Of a stretch of 59,207 nt of DNA, positions 19,638 through 29,653 are shown one piece after another (within the stretch, counting starts at the first letter, position 1; each line of letters starts with the position of its first letter). A program made the position numbers and the translations under genes. The notes under the pieces are model-generated. The model had not been told where the DNA came from. It saw only the letters and a program-made list of their open reading frames with translations, and did not search any database. This DNA is from Bacteroidales bacterium (lineage in GTDB: Bacteria > Planctomycetota > Planctomycetia > Gemmatales > Gemmataceae), in assembly GCA_026931725.1 (NCBI GenBank), contig JAIXLE010000125.1, positions 1-59,207 of the forward strand, written 5' to 3'.

Positions 19638-22600
19638 TCAGGGCGTGTTCGCCTTCAGGTACAGCGACAGTTCGACACGGGAGACGTTGCCATTCTGCAC
19701 CGAAACGGTGGCGGTGGCTACCCGTGGTGGGGTCACTTTCGCGGCGGAAAGCTGATAAGTCCCCGCGCTCAGGTCATCGAAACGGAAACGACCGTTCGGG
19801 TCTGTGGTCGCATTCTTCAACACCTTTCCGCGTGCATCGGACAGATTGACCGTCAGGCTCGCTTGCGGCGTGGACCCTAACAACAATTGACCCGCAATCG
19901 CTCCGGGTTGCACGGGGAGTTTATCGACGAGATCAACCGTGGCCGTGGCATACGTTATCAATCCGGCGTGGTTGATGACTTTGGCAATGAAATCGGTTGG
20001 TCCCTGTGCCGTGGGCGGTAGAGGAACTGCGGCTGTCCAGGTGGCCGTGTCCCCCGGAGAGGCGATTCCCGGTGTGAATACCGCCGTGGTTGGCGGTTTC
20101 CCATCCATCAACTTCCCCAAACAGAAGGCGATGGAAGCGATGCCGGATTCCGGGTCAGACCCCGTTGCAGACAGCATCAGAGGTTGACCACGTTTGGCCG
20201 TCCGAGGCGGATCACGAAATGCTACACGGATCGGTGGGGAATCATCCAAGACGACCGGGAGGTTGCGTGTGGCCAGCACTTGCCCGGTCGCGGAGAGTAG
20301 GCGGGCTTGGAGCGTGCGTTGGCCGAGGAGTTGTGCGACATCCCAGGAACCGCTCCAATCAGCAATCGTGGCCAGGATTTGTAACCCACCGGATGCGGAA
20401 CCCATGGCGATGCGGGTTTGTTCACTGCGTGCTGCTGGAAACGTCTCGGTGCGTTCCACGGATGGGACATCGGATTCTGACCGCAGCAGTTGAACAGCAA
20501 TTGTGGCTCCGGGTGGAGCATGATCGGCTCCGACTGCGAACGCAATGGATTGACCCGGAATCGGCGGTGGAGTCAGACGGAGATGCAAATGCGGTGTGGG
20601 ATCGAGTCGCGGCATCGTGGGCGTGCCGGTGCGGGCCAAGTCCACATTGAGTCGAAAGACCTGAGCGACTCCATCAATCGTTAAGGTCACTTCACCCTGG
20701 GTTTTCGCTTCCGGGTCGAGTTGTAAGCCGGTGGCATCCAGCACCAACGGCGCACCACCGGAGGGAATCGTGCCCGCCAGTCGGCCTTGACGCACTCCAC
20801 GCAGACCGGGGATATTCTGCGGATCGAGAATCAATTCCGCGACACTGGGATTCGCCCCGAGATCTCGCTTGGCTCGCAGGGCCACGGTGAGCTGGTTTTG
20901 CGGTCGTGTCGGTGGGGACACCGGCTCAAACGTCGATTGAATCAACTGAACATATTCATACGGATGAACCACGCGGAGTGGAAATGTGCGTTGAGCCAGG
21001 ATCGTTTTTGGAGCTTTGGGATCAACGGCCGTGAGTGTGATTGACGTGGGTAACGCCAGAGTTGGCCGACGATCAGGATGGGATGTCCCGCTGTCCGTGG
21101 CGGGATTCGTGGTCGAAGGCGTGGTTGTCGGTTGCCCCGTAAATGGAACGGGCACGGTTTGACCCGGCGGGATCGTGACGATGGCTTCTCCGCCGGGAAA
21201 GGGGCTGCCGGCTTGGGAGAGTGTCACCTGAACTTGCTGAGGTTTGTTCGTATTGTTGCGGGCGAAGACATACACGGACTGCGGGGAACCGGGACGCACC
21301 CGCACGGAATCTCCGAGTGATTCCGGTCTGTCGGCGCTGGCACTGAGAATCCAATCCATGGGCTGGCTGAGACGACTCATATCCAACGGAACACGCGCGA
21401 AGGTACTGCGACCCGCGTACGACAGTTCGATGAGGAACCCCGGCGGTGCGGACGCGACCGCGGTTCGGGTCGAAAGTTCGGCATGAATCGGAACGATGCC
21501 TGTCTGACCAGATGAATCTAACAGAGAAGGATTCATTTGTTCTGCGACCTGAACCTGAACCGTGGTTCCGGGCACCCATGCGCGGATCCGCGGGAGCGTG
21601 GACGAGTGTGCGTTGGGGACTTGGACGGAAAAACGTGTGGAACCCGCTAAGCGTTGCGGTTCCAGCCTGATCGGCGGAACCGGGCCTGAGATGGTCATCA
21701 GGTTCATCATGGGTGGTAGGCTGGTCGCGGGAGTGACCAATTGCGCCAGATCATGGAAGTATGCCGAGTCAATCCCGGAGTGAGCCGCGTAGAGATACCA
21801 ACCGGCGTTCCACTCGGCAAACTGCTGAAGGAGATTGAACCGAACCGGGATTCGTGGTCCGCCATTGGGTGTGTCGAGTTGAGGAACGGGCAACAAGCCG
21901 GGTACGACTCCCGCGATGAGGTCACGCAGTGGCGGTGAGGCCGTGGAGTAACGGGCCGCGATCCCTGTGGACCACGCCTGGGAGAGTCCGGCGGCGAGGT
22001 CCAACCAGACGCGTGCCGTGGAATCGTTTTGTCGTGTGGCTTGGGCTAAATCATCTTCGAGTGGTTTGAGCGTAGCCTCCGGCAATCCACACAAACGCAG
22101 AGTGTCAATGTGACAGCGAACCCGTATCTGCATGGCGCGAATTTCGTGGGTTGTTTCTTGACCCGTCATGGAAAATTGATACGGTATCGCATCTGTTTTT
22201 ATTTTATTGTCGTTGTCGGAATTATCATTCGTTATTGTCTTTGCATTCAGGCTCTGTGCGAGGTGAGTGTGGGCGGCTTGAAATGCGGCTCGGCGTGCGA
22301 GTGGCATCGCGGGGAGAGTCAAAACCGCATTGATACGCTTCCAGACATCTGCTCCCGTGTTGGATTGATCGGCTGCGGTCAACATCCAATCCGCGGCGGT
22401 GCCGTAGGCCGTGTTGTTCAACAGGTTCACGCGGTCCTGGAGAATGGCGGCCTCGTACCGGAGGCGTGAGGTGAGCGATTGCAGATTCGCGGCAGTCTGG
22501 GGTTGCGGGGAAGGTTGCAGGAGCGGGGCAATGGCTTGCACAGCTTGCAACTCATCCTGCCACAGGGAATAACGGTCAGGGTTGGCCGTGAGCCAAGCCA

Positions 22601-24464
22601 CTTGTGGGAGCAAGTTCGCAAGCGTGAGGTCCGTGGCGGTACGGGCGGCCTGAAAGGTGTCCGAAAAGGTGATCAGGATTCCGGCCAGGCGGGAACATTC
22701 CGCGAATCGCCGCTCGATTTCAGTCAGGGGAACATAATTCCAATTGTTGACGAGGATCTCACCTTCCCAACGATTGCGGACACATTCGTCCAATATGTCC
22801 TTGGCCCACATGATAAGTTCCGGCCGTGCGCAAACCTCTTCCGTTTTGGTAACGGCGGCGAGCGCGGCGCGTGTGAGTCGGGGGTTCCACTGTTCGCTGG
22901 GGAGCTGGGTGATGAAGGTGATCCATCGTTCCAGAAAGCGGGTTTCCATGTAAGCCAATCGCGTATTGCGGGCGGTTATCACGGAACCGAGTAATGCCAG
23001 TTGTTCTGGGTTGTCAGCACAGGCCCAGGCTTGCTCCATCAGAGCCGATTCCACGGCAAATGCAGATTTGCCCGCCGCTGCTTTTACGAATGCTTGAATT
23101 CCCTTCTCCCGAGCGGCGGTTCGTGCGGAAGGGTTATTCGCGGGGATTTCACGATCCGCTTGGAAGAGTGCTTGCAGCGCCGTCATGACATCCGCATCGG
23201 TTTTGTCTCCCGTGCGTGTAGCACGGGCTAACGATGAGGGGAAATCAAGATTGGGGAGTTGGCTCTCCCATTGGGCTTTGGATTGCAGGATGTTGTCGAT
23301 GAGGCTGTCGAGCAGACTTTTATAATCCTTCCCCGCTTTGATGCCGAATCGCCCGGAGCGCTCTTCCATCTTAATAATATGTGCCGCTGTTTGAATTTTT
23401 TGATACCAGCGTGGTGAGAGCGAGAGCGTGCCGTCTGTGCGCCAAGTGTGCAATAAGGTTTCCGCATGTGTGAGCGGGTCGACGGTGGATGGGGTATCCG
23501 GCGGGTTCGGCACAGGACGTTTCGCCTGTCCGGCGACGGAGAGATCGAAATCGGCACCATCGCCCAAGAGGATCGGAGTTTGCCGCTCTCCGTGATTTTC
23601 CCGTACCCAACGATCGACCCGCGCTCGGAGAAACGCGGCCAGTGATCGCACGGAGATACGATGATTCCAGGCGTTCTGCGAGGTTTCCCACGGCAGCGCT
23701 CCGCCCTGCAATCCTTGCTCGAAATAGTAACCGAACACGGTGCGGCCCAGGATTTGCGAATTGTTGGGCCGTTGACCACGGCTGCAAGAAAGCAGAACGA
23801 ATAATTCTCCGGTGTTGTTCGATGCAGAATCTTGCGCACGTTCGGTTAATAATTGCTCATACAATGCTGGGATGTCGGCTACCGTATCGTGTCGGAGGAA
23901 ACCGAGAAACGGATTCGGCGGGGGTGGAGAGAGATCGAGAACGAGCAGTTTCCGGCGTGGCGGGGCTAGCATCATTTCCCGCATGATGTGCTGAATCGAG
24001 ATGCCCAGTTGAAGAAGTGGCGGTTCCGCATCCGCGGGGATCAGTTGAATATCTTCATCAGGTGTGGTGATCGCATATCCGCTGAGGTAAATGACAACGG
24101 CTTGATGGGCTGGGAGAGATTGGAGTTCTTGAAATTCACTGATCAGAAGTGCGGATTCTTGGGTTGTTTCTGTGTCCGCCATCTGAGGAAAGAACCCGGC
24201 TGCCAGCAACGCGGCGCGATCCTCTTTGGCTTCTCCACGATCCGGGATCACAGAGCTCCGGTAATCGGTCACCCACAGAGGGACAAAATACGGCGCTTGG
24301 AACGGGCGGAACCAAGTGGCGACTCCCAGCGCCGCGCTGAACAGAATCAGAGCCAACAATGCGATGCAGAACCGCTCCCGATGGCGAGAGGAGCCAACGG
24401 TGGGCCGCTGTGGGGCCGTCGGTGTCATCATCCAGTGCGGTGTGGCGGGGGTCGGCTGGGGCAT
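19638..24464 (-). CDS. Giant membrane-anchored pseudo-caspase protein A
   Basis: A 1608-aa protein. Residues 27-31 are basic (RHRER), followed by one membrane segment at about 32-52, so nearly all of it is predicted to be periplasmic or extracellular. Residues about 60-300 resemble a caspase-like (C14) fold: VVIYLSGY at the His motif and LLVLDLSP at the Cys motif, then LSCSRGQ and TVFGYYFEQGL. The catalytic His is replaced by Tyr130 and the Cys by Ser179, so it should be inactive. A helical region (about 330-900), Ig-like beta domains and a C-terminal carboxypeptidase-regulatory-like domain (GRFRFDDLSAGTYQL) follow. Near residue 745 an Asn/Asp-rich stretch is encoded by AT-rich DNA. It lies 18 bases after a related 1655-aa gene. 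Function is unknown; the T6SS context suggests envelope work. Confidence 0.75.
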   Translation of the reverse strand: MPQPTPATPHWMMTPTAPQRPTVGSSRHRERFCIALLALILFSAALGVATWFRPFQAPYFVPLWVTDYRSSVIPDRGEAKEDRAALLAAGFFPQMADTETTQESALLISEFQELQSLPAHQAVVIYLSGYAITTPDEDIQLIPADAEPPLLQLGISIQHIMREMMLAPPRRKLLVLDLSPPPPNPFLGFLRHDTVADIPALYEQLLTERAQDSASNNTGELFVLLSCSRGQRPNNSQILGRTVFGYYFEQGLQGGALPWETSQNAWNHRISVRSLAAFLRARVDRWVRENHGERQTPILLGDGADFDLSVAGQAKRPVPNPPDTPSTVDPLTHAETLLHTWRTDGTLSLSPRWYQKIQTAAHIIKMEERSGRFGIKAGKDYKSLLDSLIDNILQSKAQWESQLPNLDFPSSLARATRTGDKTDADVMTALQALFQADREIPANNPSARTAAREKGIQAFVKAAAGKSAFAVESALMEQAWACADNPEQLALLGSVITARNTRLAYMETRFLERWITFITQLPSEQWNPRLTRAALAAVTKTEEVCARPELIMWAKDILDECVRNRWEGEILVNNWNYVPLTEIERRFAECSRLAGILITFSDTFQAARTATDLTLANLLPQVAWLTANPDRYSLWQDELQAVQAIAPLLQPSPQPQTAANLQSLTSRLRYEAAILQDRVNLLNNTAYGTAADWMLTAADQSNTGADVWKRINAVLTLPAMPLARRAAFQAAHTHLAQSLNAKTITNDNSDNDNKIKTDAIPYQFSMTGQETTHEIRAMQIRVRCHIDTLRLCGLPEATLKPLEDDLAQATRQNDSTARVWLDLAAGLSQAWSTGIAARYSTASPPLRDLIAGVVPGLLPVPQLDTPNGGPRIPVRFNLLQQFAEWNAGWYLYAAHSGIDSAYFHDLAQLVTPATSLPPMMNLMTISGPVPPIRLEPQRLAGSTRFSVQVPNAHSSTLPRIRAWVPGTTVQVQVAEQMNPSLLDSSGQTGIVPIHAELSTRTAVASAPPGFLIELSYAGRSTFARVPLDMSRLSQPMDWILSASADRPESLGDSVRVRPGSPQSVYVFARNNTNKPQQVQVTLSQAGSPFPGGEAIVTIPPGQTVPVPFTGQPTTTPSTTNPATDSGTSHPDRRPTLALPTSITLTAVDPKAPKTILAQRTFPLRVVHPYEYVQLIQSTFEPVSPPTRPQNQLTVALRAKRDLGANPSVAELILDPQNIPGLRGVRQGRLAGTIPSGGAPLVLDATGLQLDPEAKTQGEVTLTIDGVAQVFRLNVDLARTGTPTMPRLDPTPHLHLRLTPPPIPGQSIAFAVGADHAPPGATIAVQLLRSESDVPSVERTETFPAARSEQTRIAMGSASGGLQILATIADWSGSWDVAQLLGQRTLQARLLSATGQVLATRNLPVVLDDSPPIRVAFRDPPRTAKRGQPLMLSATGSDPESGIASIAFCLGKLMDGKPPTTAVFTPGIASPGDTATWTAAVPLPPTAQGPTDFIAKVINHAGLITYATATVDLVDKLPVQPGAIAGQLLLGSTPQASLTVNLSDARGKVLKNATTDPNGRFRFDDLSAGTYQLSAAKVTPPRVATATVSVQNGNVSRVELSLYLKANTP

Positions 24465-24482
24465 GGCTCAGGCACTTCCGAA

Positions 24483-27400
24483 TCAAGGGAGGGGAAGTGG
24501 GGGAGGCGGTCGCTCATCCGCCGGATCAGGTGTGGGTAAATTTGTCAGTTTCACATGGAAACCGCGTTGTTCCGCGTGACGGCGCATAGCGCGTAGGGAA
24601 ATCAGCTCCAACGCCGAGAGATCATCCCAAGAATGCTCGGTTGCGGGCCAGAACAACGCGGTCGACACGCCTGCTGGGCCATACTGCCACAGCGAGTGAC
24701 CCGTGAAGGAGGTTCCCCGCACCCGCACGGCTACCGGGTGAGTCGGCCCGTGTTGCACGCGGACAACCAAGCACTTCTGACGTGAGCGGTTGGTCGGCGA
24801 GGTGGCAACAATGTGATCTTCCAGGCCCGCAAATCGAATCGTAATCGGGGTGCCGTCGAGGAACAGTTTCTTGCCGGGCAACTCATCGAGTTTGCGGAAG
24901 TCGATCCCTTTGTCGAGTCGACCGGCGATGCTCGGCTCCTGATCAGGGTTCCACCATACCGAGATTTTGGGGCGAGCCGGTCCTGATGGCGTTTCCTCCC
25001 AGTCTGGACAGGACAGGGACCACGCAGCCGCTGGGTAACCCGGAGTGGCGTGCCATTCCATCGCCAAGGGGGCGGCATTCTCTTGTGGAGTTGCGAGATC
25101 AAACCAGACTGCATCAGGATGTGGCACCTGTAAGACGGTTTCATCAGGATCATAGCGACGTTCGAGGGCAACCAATCCCCGATAACCGGCACCCTCGCGT
25201 TGATTTTGAATCAGCGACAATCGCCAGTCTCGCGCGGTGGCCCACGGGGCGAATGGGAAGTCTCGTTCCGCCCATGCCGAACGGCGAAGCGTCCAACCCG
25301 TCAACCCCTGATCGAGTTCCAGTAAGAGACGATCCGCCGGGGCAAGGTAGGTTTCGCGCACCAAATGCGGAGCGGGGTGGAATCGGACTTTCCAGGCACC
25401 CGGTTTGAGCCCGGCGGAAAACCAGCGTTCGCCGCCATCGGTGGTGCCAACTTCGGCACCGGAGCGACTCATACCCGGTGCCGGGATATTCGCGGACGTT
25501 TCGATCCCATAACGAATCGATTTCCGCAGGGCTTTCCGAATCGCGACCGCCAGATTGTCCGCGTCATCGGTGTCGGTATAGCTCCCCGGAGGGTCAAAAG
25601 TCTCGACAATCTCAAACTGTTTCTTCGCCTCAGCTTCTTCCTGTTGGGGCAATTTGAACCCTACGATATGCACGGCAATGCCGGTTTGCGCGAACTCCGT
25701 GCGGAGTAGGGCGGGAATCGCTAACCCGTTCGGATTCAGTTCCTTGTCCTGTTGGTAACGATTGTCCATTCCATCCGTAACGACGATCATGGTCTTGTAA
25801 CCGACCGCCGCTTGGAAATCCCGCTGTGCGGCGAGCATGGTCCGCAGGATGGGGGATTCGTTCCACGGCGTGAGAGCGGGATAGCGGATCTTCGCCATGA
25901 CACCGGGCAGTTGCAGGGGGGCTTTGGGGTTCCACACCGTGGGTGCGATGACACGGGAGATGGTCTTTTCGGCATCGTCCGCAGTCAGGGCTGACGGGAG
26001 AGATTGACCAAATGCCCAGACGGAAAGTGTCGTGCCTTCCGGCAAATCACGCAGTACGTCTTCCAGTACCTTCACGGCTTGGGCGAACTTCGCGGTAGGG
26101 CCGAACGGTTCACCCGAGGGAACGCCCATGCTGCCAGAACAATCCAAAACCACGACCACCGTGCCGCTGGCTATGCCGATCTTTTGGAAGACATCGGGCG
26201 TGGCGCGGATCGCCAAACTGGCCCGCTGCGGACTGGGGAATGTATTCACCGTGACGAACGGTCGGGGATAGATCGACACCGGCAACCGAGCCGTGATACG
26301 CTGACCTCGGAATAAGGCTTGGAACAAGAGATCACTGGTGATGGGTGTCGGACGCGACGGCGGGTTCACCTCGGAAGGGGTGAGCCGATCGTTCAGGACC
26401 GTCAGGGCGAAGGCCGCCGGTTTGTCTCCTGTGGGAATGCTCTGGGTGAGGGTGTTCGCTGGCGGCAGGCTGAGTCCGGTATTCGGTTGAACGCGCCAGG
26501 TTACCTGCCCGGTCGGAATGCGTGATCCTGGTGCCGCCGCGAGGTTGCCGATGACGGAAGTGGTCGATTCCGTCGTGATGGTCAAGGAGGCATCCGCGAA
26601 GCGGAATTGGAGTTGTCCAGGGTTTTGGAGTCGGCGTTGAACGGCTGCGATGCTGGCGGGATCACCCCCTTGGGCGGCATCATCTAGGAATAAGACACCG
26701 GCTCGTGAGAAATAGGGTTCATCATCTGGGGAATAAGCGTACCAGTGTTCTTGCCAGGTACGTTGCGCCAGTATGGTCAGAAACCGTCCCAGCCAAGCTG
26801 CGCGACAGGAGGCCGTGGGGTGCGGGCCGATGGCTTGCAGTATTCCCGTGGGTAAAACGCGCACACATGAGTCGATGATGGAGAGCGGTTGTAATGGAGC
26901 GATCCCCGTGGTGGCATGCGCCTGTTCTTGCAGCGTGGCAACGGCTGGGGAAACCGCGTGGAACCGTTTGGCAATGCTGTCCGCGGCTTGCAACAAGACT
27001 TGCCAACCGTGGGGCGTGGCTTGGAACGTCTCCAAACGGGTGCGTGTCAAGAGCCAGTCCGCATCGGCAGGGCCACCTAGCGCCGTGAACCCCGCTTGAC
27101 CGAGCAAGGCCATAGCCAGTCTTCCTTGACGAGAGGCTTCATCGTCCGATCGTTCTTGGACGAGTTGGAGTGGCAAAGGCGTGGGCGTTTTCCCTCGGGA
27201 ATCGACAAAGAATTGCCAGGACGCTTTGCGATAGTTTTCGAGGAGGCGTAAACGTAATTCGGCGGGAATATCCGGGACATGGAGAGCTTCTTCCACATCG
27301 TGCCAAACCCGCGGCAGTGCGACCGCGGTGGATTGAACCACATGGATCTGGAACTGTCGTTCCATCTGGTCCAACGCGGTTTTCGCGGCTGCGGTGCGGT

Positions 27401-29450
27401 TCAACGTATCGGGAATATTCAGATGGGGTTCCGCCGCAATGGCCGCGTTTTGGATCATCGCATCGAGTGCGTACACATCGGCCCAGAGTTTTTCCAGCTT
27501 GGAGACAGTGGCTTCCAGATTCTTCCGCGTTTGGGTTTCATCGGGCCGGAGACGATTGGCAGCCCACCGGCTCAACGCGGGAAGTTCGGAAAAGGCACGA
27601 TCCCGCAGCGCGAGTACATCGGCTATGGCGGCCGCATCCGTGAGAACCTGGCGATACAAGCCGGTTGCCGTTTGGAACCCGGTGCGTGCATGTGCCCATT
27701 GTTGCGGATCATTGGTGAAGAGGAGATCCTGGGCACGCAACCGTTCACTGTCGGCTTGCACGAGGCGGGCCTGAGTAAACGGCCAGACACGCTCGGTGTA
27801 GACCGCACCGCCTGTCGTCGTGCCGAGTGCGGCCTGTTCGGCGAGGATGCGGGTTTCGAGTGCGTAACGGATGAGGTCTTCCGGCGGTGCCGGGGAAGGT
27901 AAATCCCGTTCGAGCATCAATAAAAATTGGGCTTCCGCGCTACGAGGCCGTCCGGGATTGTCGAGGAGTTGTAATAACGGAATGAGTCTTTCCTTGCGGA
28001 ATATCGGATCGGTCGCCGCCAGATCGAGGCTCAATCGGGTGAGTTGTAACCGGAGAAGAGTGACAGATGTAGGATCGGTGGCGAGCGATGCCTGAGCCTG
28101 TTTCCAGATTTTCACGGCATCGGTGGGGGAGGCATCCCAGAGTTGTGCGGCCAATTGCCGCGTGGCCGCGTCCGGCACAAGAGATAGCCCCGATACGGCT
28201 GGCATGGTGAGCGTGTTGCCCAGCGAACTGAGTTTGAGTTCGGAACTCGAACGCAGCGTGACTTCGAGTTCCCGGATCACACTCCGCATTCGACTTGCAT
28301 TTTCCTGGTCGTCCGCTTCCACGAGCGATTCATAACGCAGCAGGGCATCTTGAAAGTGCCGCCAAGCCGTTGGTGAATAAGTTTGCGGAGGGGGAATCAA
28401 GGCACGCAATTGATCGGCCACATCCCACAGGGTGCGTACCTCTTTGGGGAGAGGGTTGGGTGGAGCCACCGACTCGCTTGGGAGTCGGACGCGATGTCCG
28501 AGAGAGATTTGATGCGCGCGTTGGAGGCCGACATCACCCAACGGCAGCAGGATCGGGCGCTGTTGGCTTCCCCGGTTGACGCGGGCCCAATGTTCCGTCT
28601 TCTCCGCCGTTGTGCGAAACGCTTCATCCAGGCAGATCATCGAATCACCGTCGTGATCCTGACTTTCGCCCTGAATGGCTCGGCGAAATTCACGGCCAAA
28701 TACCGATTCCCCGTATTGCGGAGATGACCAGGACCGCTCATCTGGGCCGCTCGCACTGATGACGATGAGATTGGGAATGGCCTGGATCCGGTCATTCAGC
28801 TGAATCAGTGACCGAGCGAATTCATTGCGGAGGGAACCGCGCACCCAATCTGCACCATGCTGGGTGGCATCCAGAACGAGGATTTTGTGCTGAGTGGTTC
28901 GCAGTTCCGCGAGACGGTCGAGCATGTCTGTCAGGCGGAGTTTATTATCTTCGGTCTGGCGATAATCCGCGTTGTCGCGCAGGAAGTACACTCCCTGTAA
29001 ATCCGCATTCCCGTGGAGAGCGCAATAGATCAATACGGCGGGTTGGGAGGCTGTTTCCGCAAGGTCACGATCCCAGGAATCGTGGATCCGCAATCGTGAG
29101 GGGGGGGTTATCGGTTGAAGAATCGACGATTCCACCGCAGCCAATCGGTCGCCGGAGCGGTGGCCGTAGACATTGTGCGGAACCGCGAGATTGGTTTCGT
29201 ACCCCGCGGAAAGGACACACACGGCAATCGGACGTGGTGGATCAAACCATAAGGCGGTCCAGATGAAAGTGGCCCACAGTCCAAATAACGCACAAAAGAT
29301 CACGGTGGCCGTGGCGATCCGCCTCCACCCCTGACGCCGGAAATTTCGCGGAGTCTGGAGCCACTGGTGCCGCTCATCAGCGGATCGGGAACCCAGGTTT
29401 GCCCCCGACCACAGCGGAGCCGGAACCTGTTCGGTTGAGGCCATCGCCAT
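24483..29450 (-). CDS. Giant membrane-anchored pseudo-caspase / vWA protein B
   Basis: A 1655-aa protein with a short basic N terminus (RRQGWRR at 39-44), one membrane segment (about 45-69) and about 1580 residues predicted outside the cytoplasm. Residues 75-330 look caspase-like: His146 is kept in IYCALHGN, but the Cys position is Thr196 in LVLDATQHG, so protease activity is unlikely. A helical middle part follows. At about 1090-1290 there is a von Willebrand A domain with the metal site DCSGSMG and VTDGMDN, apparently complete. The C-terminal 300 residues are beta-rich. The helical middle part looks related to protein A, for example around ALHVPDIPAELR versus VLTLPAMPLARR, so the pair probably arose by duplication. 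GAGG precedes the ATG. It is transcribed away from tssA. Confidence 0.75.
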   Translation of the reverse strand: MAMASTEQVPAPLWSGANLGSRSADERHQWLQTPRNFRRQGWRRIATATVIFCALFGLWATFIWTALWFDPPRPIAVCVLSAGYETNLAVPHNVYGHRSGDRLAAVESSILQPITPPSRLRIHDSWDRDLAETASQPAVLIYCALHGNADLQGVYFLRDNADYRQTEDNKLRLTDMLDRLAELRTTQHKILVLDATQHGADWVRGSLRNEFARSLIQLNDRIQAIPNLIVISASGPDERSWSSPQYGESVFGREFRRAIQGESQDHDGDSMICLDEAFRTTAEKTEHWARVNRGSQQRPILLPLGDVGLQRAHQISLGHRVRLPSESVAPPNPLPKEVRTLWDVADQLRALIPPPQTYSPTAWRHFQDALLRYESLVEADDQENASRMRSVIRELEVTLRSSSELKLSSLGNTLTMPAVSGLSLVPDAATRQLAAQLWDASPTDAVKIWKQAQASLATDPTSVTLLRLQLTRLSLDLAATDPIFRKERLIPLLQLLDNPGRPRSAEAQFLLMLERDLPSPAPPEDLIRYALETRILAEQAALGTTTGGAVYTERVWPFTQARLVQADSERLRAQDLLFTNDPQQWAHARTGFQTATGLYRQVLTDAAAIADVLALRDRAFSELPALSRWAANRLRPDETQTRKNLEATVSKLEKLWADVYALDAMIQNAAIAAEPHLNIPDTLNRTAAAKTALDQMERQFQIHVVQSTAVALPRVWHDVEEALHVPDIPAELRLRLLENYRKASWQFFVDSRGKTPTPLPLQLVQERSDDEASRQGRLAMALLGQAGFTALGGPADADWLLTRTRLETFQATPHGWQVLLQAADSIAKRFHAVSPAVATLQEQAHATTGIAPLQPLSIIDSCVRVLPTGILQAIGPHPTASCRAAWLGRFLTILAQRTWQEHWYAYSPDDEPYFSRAGVLFLDDAAQGGDPASIAAVQRRLQNPGQLQFRFADASLTITTESTTSVIGNLAAAPGSRIPTGQVTWRVQPNTGLSLPPANTLTQSIPTGDKPAAFALTVLNDRLTPSEVNPPSRPTPITSDLLFQALFRGQRITARLPVSIYPRPFVTVNTFPSPQRASLAIRATPDVFQKIGIASGTVVVVLDCSGSMGVPSGEPFGPTAKFAQAVKVLEDVLRDLPEGTTLSVWAFGQSLPSALTADDAEKTISRVIAPTVWNPKAPLQLPGVMAKIRYPALTPWNESPILRTMLAAQRDFQAAVGYKTMIVVTDGMDNRYQQDKELNPNGLAIPALLRTEFAQTGIAVHIVGFKLPQQEEAEAKKQFEIVETFDPPGSYTDTDDADNLAVAIRKALRKSIRYGIETSANIPAPGMSRSGAEVGTTDGGERWFSAGLKPGAWKVRFHPAPHLVRETYLAPADRLLLELDQGLTGWTLRRSAWAERDFPFAPWATARDWRLSLIQNQREGAGYRGLVALERRYDPDETVLQVPHPDAVWFDLATPQENAAPLAMEWHATPGYPAAAWSLSCPDWEETPSGPARPKISVWWNPDQEPSIAGRLDKGIDFRKLDELPGKKLFLDGTPITIRFAGLEDHIVATSPTNRSRQKCLVVRVQHGPTHPVAVRVRGTSFTGHSLWQYGPAGVSTALFWPATEHSWDDLSALELISLRAMRRHAEQRGFHVKLTNLPTPDPADERPPPPLPLP

Positions 29451-29653
29451 CTGCCTCGGGTCGGTTCGGATCAGAAGGATTATTGGGGTCGTACTTGACC
29501 GATGTGTGCCCGCGAGGCCATCCTGGCCCCATCCCTACTATATTCTGGACCGAACATGATACAACTTGAGAGGAAACCCATTGCCCAACCGCAATGGTGC
29601 CACTTCCTGAGTGGTACAGCGGAACAACCGGGATCATCATCAGGGTCCACCCG
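29451..29653. promoter_or_regulatory. Divergent region between giant gene B and tssA
   Basis: About 200 bases between the minus-strand giant gene and tssA. A TATATT near 29540 could be a -10 box toward tssA, but no good -35 is at the right distance. Short frames crossing it lack ribosome binding sites. Shared control of both units from here is plausible. Confidence 0.35.

Noticed and set aside
19638-29450. Active metacaspase proteases
   Set aside because: The His and Cys positions are replaced in protein A and the Cys in protein B, so catalysis is unlikely.
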